From positions 1 to 41,231 of the forward strand of contig JAFLEE010000046.1 in the NCBI GenBank assembly GCA_017302015.1: DNA of 41,231 nt, given 5' to 3'. The notes under the pieces are model-generated. The model made no database searches, was not told the DNA's origin, and saw only the letters and a program-made list of their open reading frames with translations. Shown one piece after another: positions 10,801 through 19,095 of this stretch; the first letter of the stretch is position 1; every line of letters starts with the position of its first letter. Origin of the DNA: Spirochaetota bacterium (GTDB lineage: Bacteria; Spirochaetota; UBA12135; COTS27; JAFLEE01). The position numbers were made by a program, and so were the translations under genes.

Positions 10801-11443
10801 CGGGGGCCGAAAGGGGGTTGCGGAAGCCGGGGGGCGGCACGACCTCCACCGCCGAGACGAGGAGGGCGATGGCCTCCTTCCCGTCGATGGCCAGATGCAC
10901 CTCTGCCCCCGCGAGGTCGAGGCGCTCGTTGCGGTTCGGGCCCCAGGTCGGGCCGCCGATGGAGGCGTCCTCGAGTTTCCAGGAGACGAGTTTCCAACCG
11001 TCCCCCAGGTCGCGCACGGGCTTCAATTGTACGCACTCGCCGGTCTTCTCGACGAAGCGCAATACGATGCGGTCGACGCCTGAGATCGCCTTCACCCTCA
11101 GGCGGAGTTCCGCCCCGGGGACGATGAAGAAGGGGGCCTCGGGCGAGAAGAAACGGTCGAGGCGCCAAACGTGGTAGCCGCTCCCTTCGAGGGCGGCCTC
11201 GATGCGCAGTGCGGGCGCGCCTCCGTCCATGGCCCAGGAGAGTTGGCCGCTTTTAAAGTTCTTCTTGTCCGAGGGTTTTTCCTTTGCCAGGTCGAACCCG
11301 GCTCGCGCGGCGGTCGATAAATCGAGGATCGGCGTCTGGCCGACCAGGAATGAAAAGAAAAGCGCCGCGGCTGCGGACCAAGCCGTGAAGGACGAACGGA
11401 ACGGGGAGATCCCGCGGCGTGCAGAGAAGTTTTGGCGGATCAT
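7820..11443 (-). CDS. Exported GH39-like glycosidase with N-terminal jelly rolls and a CBM9-like C-terminus
   Basis: The protein has 1207 residues. ATG 11443 is preceded by GGAG at six bases; an ATG four codons upstream lacks a site. A hydrophobic segment near the start suggests export. Two related modules lie at about 50-207 and 220-392 (both have EGSGY and a TWG-x-N segment). The catalytic barrel at about 520-830 has the probable acid/base E648 in HEIWNEPNWGF and the nucleophile E744 in INSETGW, 96 residues apart, as in clan GH-A and closest to GH39. The last 190 residues resemble the CBM9-like fold (ADSVQIALDG region). It is the last gene of a three-gene operon, 30 bases after the GH99-like gene. 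The substrate is unknown. Confidence 0.72.
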   Translation of the reverse strand: MIRQNFSARRGISPFRSSFTAWSAAAALFFSFLVGQTPILDLSTAARAGFDLAKEKPSDKKNFKSGQLSWAMDGGAPALRIEAALEGSGYHVWRLDRFFSPEAPFFIVPGAELRLRVKAISGVDRIVLRFVEKTGECVQLKPVRDLGDGWKLVSWKLEDASIGGPTWGPNRNERLDLAGAEVHLAIDGKEAIALLVSAVEVVPPPGFRNPLSAPEPPVVLNDFESPEQGRVAMPIEAPNEKSRVRSGRLSYAKGEAASGQWALRLDGEMEGSGYMIWYLNDFLPAGAREKLSAGSEIRLKTLAVEGPSRIALRVVDHDGEILQLKAAVPGATWGEARFSLVPESINGATWGQNTNRQFDFPLREIRLAVDSKNTFSLLLDRLEALSPEAVRAEKSAAEFRDMRRVLWAKRLALSFSGIPAFAVFRPEDAPQWKASYRADLLDGAAWEWAPRGPDGVLGPWRALPQAAGAWSLPLPIGTFGPLAVEVRARKGDEALWSTNLPYSVVHPITWRWKSGDALLGICTHISGRLENWSDLRGNAGAEIARLYKYLGVSHDRGEHVDWNGLEKKEGEFNWEKKDKVFAYLKDLGVRVFQIYAYTTQWATTGDPKSKNWLDWARAAPRTEAFATYCQRVAERYKDQIDGHEIWNEPNWGFWKSPTAEFPPVAIAAKRAIAAVDPGKLVVVGGYAQGEFGKIEEIVKATASEFPHAAFHIHGSFEETEPAYERYLTVFSKYGYRQTQLINSETGWTTVSGGAAITNQAAILIKKYAYQLSRGIFGVMLYDLLSDGPDPKEGEHHYGIVSWDRTVKPAFSAYNYFIHQLGGAKPVLATDLKAPVPLTQFKQGADRVALLWNQKDAMERPVRLSGFPGEAQVCDLYGNPVKKIRSGDGFAVTGIPVWVRIPSFDGELKLEGGRLMAESTLGAPPGEWAELLASWKEDLGGKSLALAGAGLEFDPPTAALAPGERSRTLRVRLKKGDAPVDGRLALLDGGKELESLSFRMNPAPRIARYSGIEPRGELVDQKGLAPVLARDTRQAVKELLLMVGGNDNEPWEGPQDLSGKLFVANDAQQLCLLVEVSDSKLVEPVGKPEEMWKADSVQIALDGTAGRLFEIGIALQNGKPISFVWKAPPALKDRLGEIQTTANRVGEKTYYALTLPLSLLGRQPGQLFGASVLVNDADKRLRKQFLEFGSGIGFSKDPDQYLKFTLSK

Positions 11444-11473
11444 GCGTGGCTCCATGGTGCGATCGGTGATGGT

Positions 11474-13519
11474 TTATTCGGCCCAGCCCGGGGGAGGCAG
11501 GGTTCTCCCGCCGGAGAATAGGCGCGGAAGGCCGGGGTTGCCGGCGGCATCCAGTGGGCAGGCGACGAAGATCCCCGCGGCGTCGATGGCGGCGGGGAGT
11601 TCGGCGGTTTTGGTGGCCCAAGAAACAGGGACGGCCGAGTCGTAGCGCTCGGGGTCGAAGAGGAAGACCGTCCCCACCGCGGTGGACTCCTTCTTTCCGG
11701 CGAGGACCAAGGTCAGATCGCCTTCGGTGCCCGCGGGGAGGGCGTGGTAGAGGGGCGCCCAGAAGATGGACGCCCCATCGGGCTCCGCGAGGCGCTGGGT
11801 TTTGGAGAAGGAGGCGCGCCGAGCTTGCCAGGTGGAATCGGAGCGGGCGATTTCGGGCCAGGCGCGGTAGGTCGCGCTCAGGGTGGTGCCCTCCGGGATC
11901 CTGGCGCGCACGCCGAGCCAGAGGGTGCGGGGGCGAACGGCGCCGTCGGGCGGGAGGGGCACGGCGGCCGAGGGAACCCAAAAGCGCAGTTCGCGTCCGC
12001 CGGAAAAAGTCTCCTGCGAGGCGACGCTCCCCAGCCGCAGGGAGCCCATGACGGAGCGGGCCCCGGCCCACATCAGGAGCCCCTTGGAGGTGAACCCGAG
12101 TTTCGCGGGCTCGCCGCTTCCTTCGCCCCAGGCCCACGAGAGCGCGCGCCCGCGGAGGGCCGGCTCGTGCATGACCGGGCCCAAATCTCCGGGCTTCGAC
12201 TCGCCGTAGAGTTTCCGGCGGATGGCCGGGTCGACGCAGGCGCGGTCGGGAAGGCGGGCGGGGGAGAACTCCTTCCCGGAGGCGGCGGCCAGGAAGCGGC
12301 ACCACCGATAGGGGTCCCCGTTCCATCCGTCGAAATCCCAGGCGGGCTCCAGGAAACCGGATTCCTCCAAATCGTTCCATTGGGTGGTGACGATGAAATC
12401 GGGCTTGCTCGCGGCGGCGGTCTGTAGGCCCTTCAGGAAGAAGCGCCCCTCCTCCGCGTCGATGCGGTCTCGTCCGCTCTTGCCGCGGTCGTTATGGTTA
12501 TTGAAGCGGGTGTAGACGAGCACGCCGAACTCCTTCCCCAGGCGCTTGGCCAGGGCCGAGGCTTCGCCCAGGCTCTCGGAAAGGCTCTCCCATGGGTGGG
12601 GCCCGCGGCCGAAAGGTTCTTTGTGCAGGAAGCCGGAATCGTTGGGGCCGAGCACCGCCTTGATGCGCTCCTGCTTCCAATAGGCCTCGTCCGGGGACAT
12701 CTCGAGGATCCACCACAGGGGCATGGCCTTCTTTTCCACCTCGGCGGTGAGGGTCTCGAGGTTCTCGGCGCTGATCCATTTGTTCCAATTCTGGAAATAA
12801 TAGATCGGCTGGCCACCCCGTTTCGCCCAGCCCGGGTGGCGTCCGTAGCGCGCGGCCAGGAGCGCCACGCGCGCGATGGAATTGGAGAGGCCCTGGGCCC
12901 GGGTGATATTGCTGCGCCGGAACATGATCTCGTCGTGGACGGCCACGGGGGTGCCGAGTTTCGCGGCCTCCTCCAGCACCGTCTCGAAGATGTTCAGCGG
13001 GGTGAAATCCACCCCCTCGTCCCAGAGGGAGGCCCACAGGTGGACGTGCATCACCGAGATCCCCGCGGCCTTCGCCGACTCGAGTTGCCAACGGATGATG
13101 TCGCGCTGGCTGGCGTCGTAGGGGCCTAGGAAGGGGTAGCCCGTGGTCTGGATCCAGCGGCGCCAGGCGAAGCCCGGCACGAACTCGTCGATCGTCGTGG
13201 TGGGGTTGAACTTGCCGAATCGGGAGAAGCCCTTCCAATGGGCCCAGGTCGGATTCGACGGCACCTGGGCGCCGAACGGGGAGCCGGTCCAGATATGCCA
13301 TTCGCGGCAATGGATCGGCATCGCGAGCCCGAGTTTCCGGAACTCGGGCAGCACGGGATCCTTCGCGGGATCGGGCGCGAGGCGGGACCGTTCCCGGAAC
13401 TCCGCCGCCACGGCGGCGAGGTCGGGCTTCTCTTCATCGGGCGGGATGGGGAGCGGGAACGCGGGCAGGCATAGGGCGATGAGAAGGCAGGCCCAGTGCA
13501 TGGGGGTCGGGTATTTCAT
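11474..13519 (-). CDS. Exported GH99-like protein (endo-alpha-mannosidase / WbsX-like fold)
   Basis: The 681-residue protein starts with a signal peptide (MKYPTPMHWACLLIALCLPA). The barrel region at about 60-440 shows features of GH99-like and WbsX-type proteins: an interval beginning TTGYPFLGPYDASQ, AAGISVMHVHLWAS, and TTQWNDLEESGFLEP, where the WND-x-E385 element matches the WNEW-x-EG motif of this group. The remaining 230 residues are beta-rich. The start codon overlaps the stop of the regulator gene in an ATGA, with GGAG upstream, so expression is coupled. GH99 enzymes cleave inside alpha-mannans, which fits the nearby GH38, but the divergent motif makes the substrate uncertain. Confidence 0.65.
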   Translation of the reverse strand: MKYPTPMHWACLLIALCLPAFPLPIPPDEEKPDLAAVAAEFRERSRLAPDPAKDPVLPEFRKLGLAMPIHCREWHIWTGSPFGAQVPSNPTWAHWKGFSRFGKFNPTTTIDEFVPGFAWRRWIQTTGYPFLGPYDASQRDIIRWQLESAKAAGISVMHVHLWASLWDEGVDFTPLNIFETVLEEAAKLGTPVAVHDEIMFRRSNITRAQGLSNSIARVALLAARYGRHPGWAKRGGQPIYYFQNWNKWISAENLETLTAEVEKKAMPLWWILEMSPDEAYWKQERIKAVLGPNDSGFLHKEPFGRGPHPWESLSESLGEASALAKRLGKEFGVLVYTRFNNHNDRGKSGRDRIDAEEGRFFLKGLQTAAASKPDFIVTTQWNDLEESGFLEPAWDFDGWNGDPYRWCRFLAAASGKEFSPARLPDRACVDPAIRRKLYGESKPGDLGPVMHEPALRGRALSWAWGEGSGEPAKLGFTSKGLLMWAGARSVMGSLRLGSVASQETFSGGRELRFWVPSAAVPLPPDGAVRPRTLWLGVRARIPEGTTLSATYRAWPEIARSDSTWQARRASFSKTQRLAEPDGASIFWAPLYHALPAGTEGDLTLVLAGKKESTAVGTVFLFDPERYDSAVPVSWATKTAELPAAIDAAGIFVACPLDAAGNPGLPRLFSGGRTLPPPGWAE

Positions 13520-14583
13520 AGCGGGATCTCCGTGGTCCGGGCCGCGGGGCCGGTGCTTAGGCGAGGGATGAGTTCGGGGGTGAAGGTGATGCGGGGCGGG
13601 ACCTCGGCGCCGGGGCGGGCGAGTTCGAGGAAGCGCGCCGCGATCGATTCGAAGGGGAGCGCCATGGACGTCAAGGAGGGAGAAAGATAGCGGCTCGGGC
13701 CGTCGTCGTTATAGCCGGCGACGGAGATGTCCTGGGGAACGCGCCAGCCCCGTTCCCCGAGGGCGCGGAGGGCCGCCCAGGCCCCGAAGTCGGAGGCGAA
13801 GAGGAGGGCGGTGGGTTCGCCTTCCAGGATGCGGTCCATGGATTGGAGGACGACCTCATGGCTGCTCTGCCAGGGTTGGATCTCGCAATCGAAGATGCGG
13901 CAAGCGGCGAGCCCCCGCGCCTGGGTGAGGCCGGCGAAGGCCCCGCGGCGCGCCTCGACCCCCGTGAAGTGGCGGGGTTCGTTCACGACGTAGGTGATCC
14001 GGCGGTGGCCGAGGGCGAGCAGGTGCTCGACGAGGGGCGCGGTGGCGCGCGCGGCGTCGATGGCGAAATGGCAGGCCCCGGGGTGCGCCTGATCGAAGGT
14101 GAAGCACGGGGATCCGCGGCGGGCGAGGGCCCGAACGAGGAAGGCGGTGTCTTCCGGGGCGTTGGAGATGAGGAGGTGCCCGTCGACCGTTTCGTGGGAC
14201 AATTCTTCGAGGAGCGCTTCGAGGCGGTTGCCTTGGGCGGTATGGTGTACCTTCAGGGGGATGTTTCCCGCTTGGCAAGCGAGGGTTGCGACCTCCACCC
14301 AGCGGGAGACGCTATCGGAGTCCCACCGGGGGATGATGAGGCCGAGGGGCCGATGGGTGGCGGGCTTGCGCACGAAGGTCCCCGCCGGAACTTTGCGCAC
14401 GAGAAGCCCCTCGGCGGCGAGGTCGCCCAGGGCCCTGCGCACGGTCCCCTGGGAAACGCCGAGGCTCTTGATGAGTTCGGGCTCGCTGGGGAATTTCTCA
14501 CCGTCCCCATACTCCTCGAGGATGGTTTTCCGCAGGGAATCTCGGATTTGACGGTGGAGGGAATTGGGCGGGGAGATCGGCAT
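13516..14583 (-). CDS. GntR/LacI hybrid transcriptional regulator
   Basis: In 355 residues, the first 75 form a GntR winged helix (FPSEPELIKSLGVSQGTVRR, then ALGDLAAEGLLVRK). About 77-345 is a LacI-type effector domain with RPLGLIIPRWDSDS, the hinge-proximal GHRRITYVVNE, and a late block reading VPQDISVAGYNDDGPSRY. It is the first gene of the minus-strand operon with the GH99-like and GH39-like genes and overlaps the former by four bases. A perfect palindrome sits immediately before its start codon and is the natural autoregulatory operator. Only a weak purine tract is visible as its ribosome site. Confidence 0.88.
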   Translation of the reverse strand: MPISPPNSLHRQIRDSLRKTILEEYGDGEKFPSEPELIKSLGVSQGTVRRALGDLAAEGLLVRKVPAGTFVRKPATHRPLGLIIPRWDSDSVSRWVEVATLACQAGNIPLKVHHTAQGNRLEALLEELSHETVDGHLLISNAPEDTAFLVRALARRGSPCFTFDQAHPGACHFAIDAARATAPLVEHLLALGHRRITYVVNEPRHFTGVEARRGAFAGLTQARGLAACRIFDCEIQPWQSSHEVVLQSMDRILEGEPTALLFASDFGAWAALRALGERGWRVPQDISVAGYNDDGPSRYLSPSLTSMALPFESIAARFLELARPGAEVPPRITFTPELIPRLSTGPAARTTEIPL

Positions 14584-14603
14584 TCTTTATTCTTTAAAGA
14601 ATG
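14581..14603. promoter_or_regulatory. Palindromic operator candidate at the start of the GntR/LacI regulator gene
   Basis: ATTCTTTAAAGAAT at 14589-14602 is a perfect 14-bp palindrome. A wider dyad pairs CATTCTTTA (14581-14589) with TAAAGAATG (14595-14603). Its position against the start codon would let a bound repressor block its own operon. The AT-rich composition contrasts with the surrounding sequence. Confidence 0.6.
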
Positions 14604-14690
14604 ATTAGCGATGGTGGAGGGGATGTCAATGGAAGGTGTTGTTCTTGGTTAAGGGGGTTTGGGTTGTAAAACTGATATATATTTTATGGC

Positions 14691-14740
14691 TTCTCTATTT
14701 TCAGAGAATGTACCGGGATGTCTTAATTCTGTGCGAATTA
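14691..14740. promoter_or_regulatory. Two AT-rich dyads in the divergent control region before the toroid-like gene
   Basis: TTCTCT-ATTTTC-AGAGAA (14691-14708) and TAATTC-TGTGC-GAATTA (14724-14740) are perfect inverted repeats. The first resembles the palindrome at 14589-14602 in its TTCT/AGAA arms. An AT-rich run containing TATATATTTTAT lies just upstream at 14676-14687 and may hold a -10 element. The 243-base region between the divergent starts has no gene that I can see. Confidence 0.45.
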
Positions 14741-14826
14741 GCTTTTCCCCCCTTCCCATTCCCCCATCCCAAAACGCCTTGTGCCCTCCCCCTAAAAGGG
14801 GTAGCCTCCATACCCTAGGAGCCCCC

Positions 14827-17640
14827 GTGAACCCTTCCCGCCTGCTACTCGTCCTCCTCCTCCCCGCCGCGCTCTGGGCCCAGGATATCAAGTGGGCCCC
14901 GACCCCCCAGCAGGTCGAACTCCTCAAAACCCGCGTGGATTCCCAGTGGCCGAAGTTTTCGGGCGCCGATCTGCGCAAGGGGATGGGCAGCCAGGAGGCC
15001 AGCTATTTCATCCTCAACGCCGCCGCCGTGGGCTACGACCCCGCGCGCATCGAGGTCGTCATCGACTGGCTCTCCCGGTTCCAGGAGACGAACCTGGCCA
15101 ATAAAAATCCCTGGAACTTCTATTGGTACTGGGGCGACACGGTGGTGAAGGACGCCAACGCGGTCCAATTCAATATGCGCATCGCGGTCTTCGTGTGGAC
15201 CCATTACCGCGACCGCCTGAACGAGTCGGGACGGAAGAAACTCGAGGCCCTCCTGCGGCGCTCGGTGGAGGGCGTGCGCAAGCAGGCGGTGCGCGTCTCC
15301 TACTCGAACATCTACCTCATGAAGATCTTCAACCTCATCGCCCTGGGCGAGGCCCTCGGCCTGCCCGGGGTGGCCGAGGAGGGCTACCGCAACCTCGACC
15401 AATGGATCGCCTTTACCTGGGATACCGGCGTGGCCGAGTACTTGAGCCCGACCTATTATGCCGTCGACATCGAGAATCTCGCCCTGGTCCGCAATTTCGC
15501 CAAGGACGCCGCGGGGCGGGCCGCCGCCGAGCGGGCCCTCGTCTACCTGTGGAACGAGGTGATGCTCAATTGGTACGCGCCGGGGGGCCGTCTCGGCGGC
15601 GCCCACAGCCGCGATTACGACCGGCTCACGGGACACGGCGGTCTCGATCGGATGGTGGCGTGCACGGGATACGCCGCCGGGGGCGCGATCGATCCCCCGA
15701 TGGACGCCCCCTTCGACCGGTTCTCGTTCTGGGCGCCCCCGGCCTCCGCCCTCGCTCCGGAGACGCGCGTATTACCCCGCTTCATCCACCAGCGCTGGGG
15801 CGGCCGCTTCGACACCCCCTTCGAAACCGCCGAGCAGTACCTCGGGAAGGCGTTCTCCATCGCCTCCGCCACCGCCAATTATTGGGACATGGACAAGGCC
15901 CCCCTGGTGGTGAACCTGGGCCCCGGGGAGGATGTGCCGCAGATCCTCTATTATATGGATGGACGGGGGGACTGGTACGGCAAGAAGAAGATCATGGAGC
16001 GTTCGGGCCACATGAAATCCCTCCACCTCAAGCCCTTCATCGCGAGCGTGCAGAACGGCCCCGAGGTGCTCTGCCTCGCCTCCATCGCCAACGCCACCAA
16101 CGAGGAGCTCACCCAGGTCGAATCGATCCTGACCCTCCCCGCGGACGCCGAATACTGGACGAACCAGGGACGGCTGGCCTTGAACCAGAAAACGAGCACC
16201 TGGGCCATGAACCCCGCCGGGGACGATATCGAGACCTTCATCGACGCGATCTCCGAAGCTGGCCAGGTCGTCCTGCGCATCCGCGACACGAGCCCGCGCG
16301 TCGGGGTGGGCGTCCAACGGCGCGTGCCCGTGACCCCCGGGCGAAGCTATCGCCAGGCGGCCTTCTTCAAGGGCGGCCTGATCTCGCTCTACATCAATTG
16401 GCTCGACGCCAATGGGCGGCTCATCGGCGGGGAGAACATCAAGGACGCCACGGGCAGCTCCCAGTACGCCTGGGCCGAGCAAATCCAGAAGGCGCCCGCG
16501 AACGCCGCCACCGCCCTGGTTTGGATCTACTCCAAGGCCGCCGCGGTGACGGAGGTGGCTTTCAAGGATCTGCGCTTCGAGGACCTCGGCGCCTCGTCCG
16601 GCGGAAAGGCCCCGAGCAATCTGGTCGCCTTCGATTTCACCCCGGCGAGCGCCGTCTCGCGCATCGCGATGGCGAAATCGGGCACCCTCTTCGTGCGCCG
16701 GGGCGACGCGGCCCTGGCCATCAAACTCCTGGCCGCCCGGGGCAGTTCGGGTGAGGAGGTTCCCTGGATGCTCATCGGGGACGGCCTGCCCTTCGGGGCC
16801 TTGCGCCTCACCGCCACCCAGGATACGGGGCGTTCTGGCCGGCGCGTGAGTTCGGCCCTCTGGGCCCGCGCCGAGGAGGGGCTGGCCTCGGAGGCCGCAT
16901 TCGCCTCTTGGCGCGCCAAGATCCTCGCGGTCAAGGCGACGGTGGAGGGGAAGTACGACGGGGAGTGGAAGCTCGCCTCCGCCGGGCCCTCGGGCGCCCT
17001 CGCCCTCCAGGTCGACCTCGCCTCGGAGAAGGTGCTTTCGCGCACCGGCATGGCCAAGGGTTACGAGCCCCATCTCCTCTCGGCCAACGGCCGCGATGTC
17101 GGGCGCGAAATTCTTAAAGATCTCCCGGCGGTAAAGGCCGTCCTCGCCGGCTTCCCTTCCGGTCGGATCCCGAAACCAATCATTTCGATCCTCAGTAATG
17201 GCGCGCTGGAGACGGCCGCGGGCCAGGCTTTCCCTTCGGGATGGCAACCCCATTTTGCTCCCGATGGCAAGGCGACCTTCCTCGAGGCCCTGAAGGAGAA
17301 CGGGACGAACCTGGTGAAGATCACCGACCGCAGCGAGAAGGCCGGGGTCGGGTTCATCCAATGGGTTCCGGTCACCCCGGGGCATCGCTACCGCCTTTCC
17401 GCCCAACTCCGGGGCGGCGGCCTCGCGCTCTATCTCAATTGGCACGACGCCTCGAAGAAGCTCCTGACTCCCGAGCACAATACGAGCGTGCGCGGCGGGG
17501 AGGGAAAATTCGCTCCCGTGGCGCTGGAGGAGGTGGCGGTGGAGAAGGCGGCCTTCGTGCAGGTATGGTTCTATTCGTCCCGATCGGGCCAGACCGAATC
17601 CTGGGTCGCCTCGCCCGCCCTCGAGGATCTGGGGAAATAG
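14827..17640 (+). CDS. Exported protein of unrecognised family, probable alpha/alpha-toroid polysaccharide-active enzyme with two copies of a beta module
   Basis: I start this 937-residue protein at GTG 14827: TAGGAG lies five bases upstream and a signal peptide follows (VNPSRLLLVLLLPAALWAQ). About 30-400 is helix-rich with Trp/Tyr-rich turns (NPWNFYWYWGDTVVKDA, then a stretch around YSNIYLMKIFNLIALGEA), suggestive of an alpha/alpha toroid as in lyases and unsaturated-sugar hydrolases. A striking G-AHSRDYDRL element (A259-L267) may be part of an active site. A module of about 120 residues occurs twice, at about 467-590 and 815-937, and once more in the heparinase-like protein at 24122-26923. 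I do not recognise the family; the function is inferred from fold-like features and neighbours. Confidence 0.6.
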   Translation: MNPSRLLLVLLLPAALWAQDIKWAPTPQQVELLKTRVDSQWPKFSGADLRKGMGSQEASYFILNAAAVGYDPARIEVVIDWLSRFQETNLANKNPWNFYWYWGDTVVKDANAVQFNMRIAVFVWTHYRDRLNESGRKKLEALLRRSVEGVRKQAVRVSYSNIYLMKIFNLIALGEALGLPGVAEEGYRNLDQWIAFTWDTGVAEYLSPTYYAVDIENLALVRNFAKDAAGRAAAERALVYLWNEVMLNWYAPGGRLGGAHSRDYDRLTGHGGLDRMVACTGYAAGGAIDPPMDAPFDRFSFWAPPASALAPETRVLPRFIHQRWGGRFDTPFETAEQYLGKAFSIASATANYWDMDKAPLVVNLGPGEDVPQILYYMDGRGDWYGKKKIMERSGHMKSLHLKPFIASVQNGPEVLCLASIANATNEELTQVESILTLPADAEYWTNQGRLALNQKTSTWAMNPAGDDIETFIDAISEAGQVVLRIRDTSPRVGVGVQRRVPVTPGRSYRQAAFFKGGLISLYINWLDANGRLIGGENIKDATGSSQYAWAEQIQKAPANAATALVWIYSKAAAVTEVAFKDLRFEDLGASSGGKAPSNLVAFDFTPASAVSRIAMAKSGTLFVRRGDAALAIKLLAARGSSGEEVPWMLIGDGLPFGALRLTATQDTGRSGRRVSSALWARAEEGLASEAAFASWRAKILAVKATVEGKYDGEWKLASAGPSGALALQVDLASEKVLSRTGMAKGYEPHLLSANGRDVGREILKDLPAVKAVLAGFPSGRIPKPIISILSNGALETAAGQAFPSGWQPHFAPDGKATFLEALKENGTNLVKITDRSEKAGVGFIQWVPVTPGHRYRLSAQLRGGGLALYLNWHDASKKLLTPEHNTSVRGGEGKFAPVALEEVAVEKAAFVQVWFYSSRSGQTESWVASPALEDLGK

Positions 17641-17805
17641 GGGGGTCCGGGCGTGCGTGGGATGGATCCGGAGAACGCGCAAGTCCCCCCGGTCCATAGG
17701 GCGTCCATTCCGGAAAGGGTAAGATGGCGCGCTGCCCTTCGGTGGTCGACGCTCACGCGCGGGAAGCGCCCGTTGCTTCCGCCTCCGCCGGGCTCCTAGG
17801 ACGCC

Positions 17806-18927
17806 ATGGATACGAAACCAGTCTACGCGGGCATCGATATCGGGGCCGGGCTCGGCGCCAAGTTCGGCCTCTTCGGGGACCGCCACCAGATCCTCGCCGA
17901 AACCCTCCTGGAGCAGTCGCGCTACGGGGGCAGCGCCGAGAGCATGGCGGAAGCCCTCGCCGCCACCCTGGAACAATTCCTCGACCAGCACGGGCACCGC
18001 GTCGCAGACCTGCGGGCCGTGGGTATCGCCACCCCGGGCCTCTTCAAATCCGACGGCGCCTGCCTCCTCGCCAGCAATCTCCCCTTCCTCAACGGGCATA
18101 ACCTCCCCGCGCTGCTCTCCCGGCGCCTGGGGAAGCCCGTGGGCATCGAGAACGACGCCAACGCGGGCGGCCTCGCGGAATGGAGCGTGCTGCGCACCGA
18201 ACTCCTCTACTGGGTCTTCGGCGGCGGTTGGGGCGGCGCCTGGATCTCGGCCGAAGGCGAGGTGCGCTATTCCGCCCTGGATTGGGACGGCCTCGACGCC
18301 CACCTCCACTACACCAACGAGCCCGGATATGCCATCCCCATCGAAAAACTGAAACTCAGGGGCATTTGCTCCCAGGTGGGCGCCTCCTGGGAGCGCCTCG
18401 AGCGCATCCTCCTCGAGGATTTCCGCCCAGAAGACGGGCTCCTCACCGGCCCCTCGGGGAGCCCCGAGCACCTCCGGGCAGAGGTCCTCTTAAGCGGCCC
18501 CGGCCGCTGCCGCCTCTTCCGCACCGTCTCCGGCGACGACGATTTCTACACCCGCTTCCTCGAGATCCACGAGGTCTCCGAGATGACCGACCCTTCGGTC
18601 GCCGGCAAGCACATCAGCAAACTCTCGAGCCTGCGCGTGGAAGCCGCGATCAACACGGACCGCCTCTTCGGGAAGATCCTCGCCGAGGCGACCCGGGTGC
18701 TGCTCAAGCAGGCCCAGAAAGACGGCCTGCCCGCGGGCGTCCCCATCTGCCTCGGAGGAAAGCCCGCCTACGCCCTGCCGTATTTCGGACCCTCGACCCA
18801 ACGCGTGCTGGGGGCCCTCGGCTACATGAATTACCTGCGCCCCTCCGTGCTGGATGAGCGCGGATCCAACGCCAACCTGGTGGGGGCCTGCGTGGTCGCT
18901 CAGCGGGCGGCGAAAAACGCGGGGTAG
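17806..18927 (+). CDS. Divergent ROK-family protein (sugar kinase-like)
   Basis: The 373-residue protein shows the ROK nucleotide-binding core: YAGIDIGAGLGAKFGLFGD at the N-terminus, AVGIATPGLF, the catalytic Asp region IENDANAGGLAEW (D117), and GGGWGGAWIS. There is no N-terminal DNA-binding domain, so it is kinase-like rather than a NagC/XylR-type repressor. Two usual elements are missing: the GE-x-GH segment after the glycine-rich loop and the zinc-binding CxCGxxGCxE motif. About 80 residues of unfamiliar sequence (about 200-280) take their place. It follows the toroid-like gene by 165 bases and is followed by a strong hairpin. It may phosphorylate a sugar product of the locus, or may be a non-canonical relative. 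Confidence 0.7.
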   Translation: MDTKPVYAGIDIGAGLGAKFGLFGDRHQILAETLLEQSRYGGSAESMAEALAATLEQFLDQHGHRVADLRAVGIATPGLFKSDGACLLASNLPFLNGHNLPALLSRRLGKPVGIENDANAGGLAEWSVLRTELLYWVFGGGWGGAWISAEGEVRYSALDWDGLDAHLHYTNEPGYAIPIEKLKLRGICSQVGASWERLERILLEDFRPEDGLLTGPSGSPEHLRAEVLLSGPGRCRLFRTVSGDDDFYTRFLEIHEVSEMTDPSVAGKHISKLSSLRVEAAINTDRLFGKILAEATRVLLKQAQKDGLPAGVPICLGGKPAYALPYFGPSTQRVLGALGYMNYLRPSVLDERGSNANLVGACVVAQRAAKNAG

Positions 18928-18946
18928 GCCGGGCTGCGTCGCGCGG

Positions 18947-18989
18947 GGTCCGTGGCCCGATTGGCCTCGGTCATCGGGTTCCACGGGCC
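18947..18989 (+). terminator. Strong hairpin after the ROK gene
   Basis: CCGTGGCCCGAT (18950-18961) pairs with ATCGGG (18973-18978) and CCACGG (18981-18986), leaving a two-base bulge and an 11-base loop. Three more pairs extend the base. It lies about 20 bases after the stop codon. There is no U-run, so termination is inferred from position and strength. Confidence 0.5.
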
Positions 18990-19095
18990 GACCGGGAAGA
19001 AGCCCCGTCGTGATCCGCGTTCCGTATGGCGCCACGCCAAACGCACTTTGTGATCGGCTTCCCCGATAAGGCTGACCCCCGCCGCGCCTCGCGTG

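Noticed and set aside
15772-18471. Long minus-strand open frame of about 900 codons
   Set aside because: It lies antisense to two well-supported genes with ribosome sites and family motifs. High GC at third positions keeps such shadow frames open.
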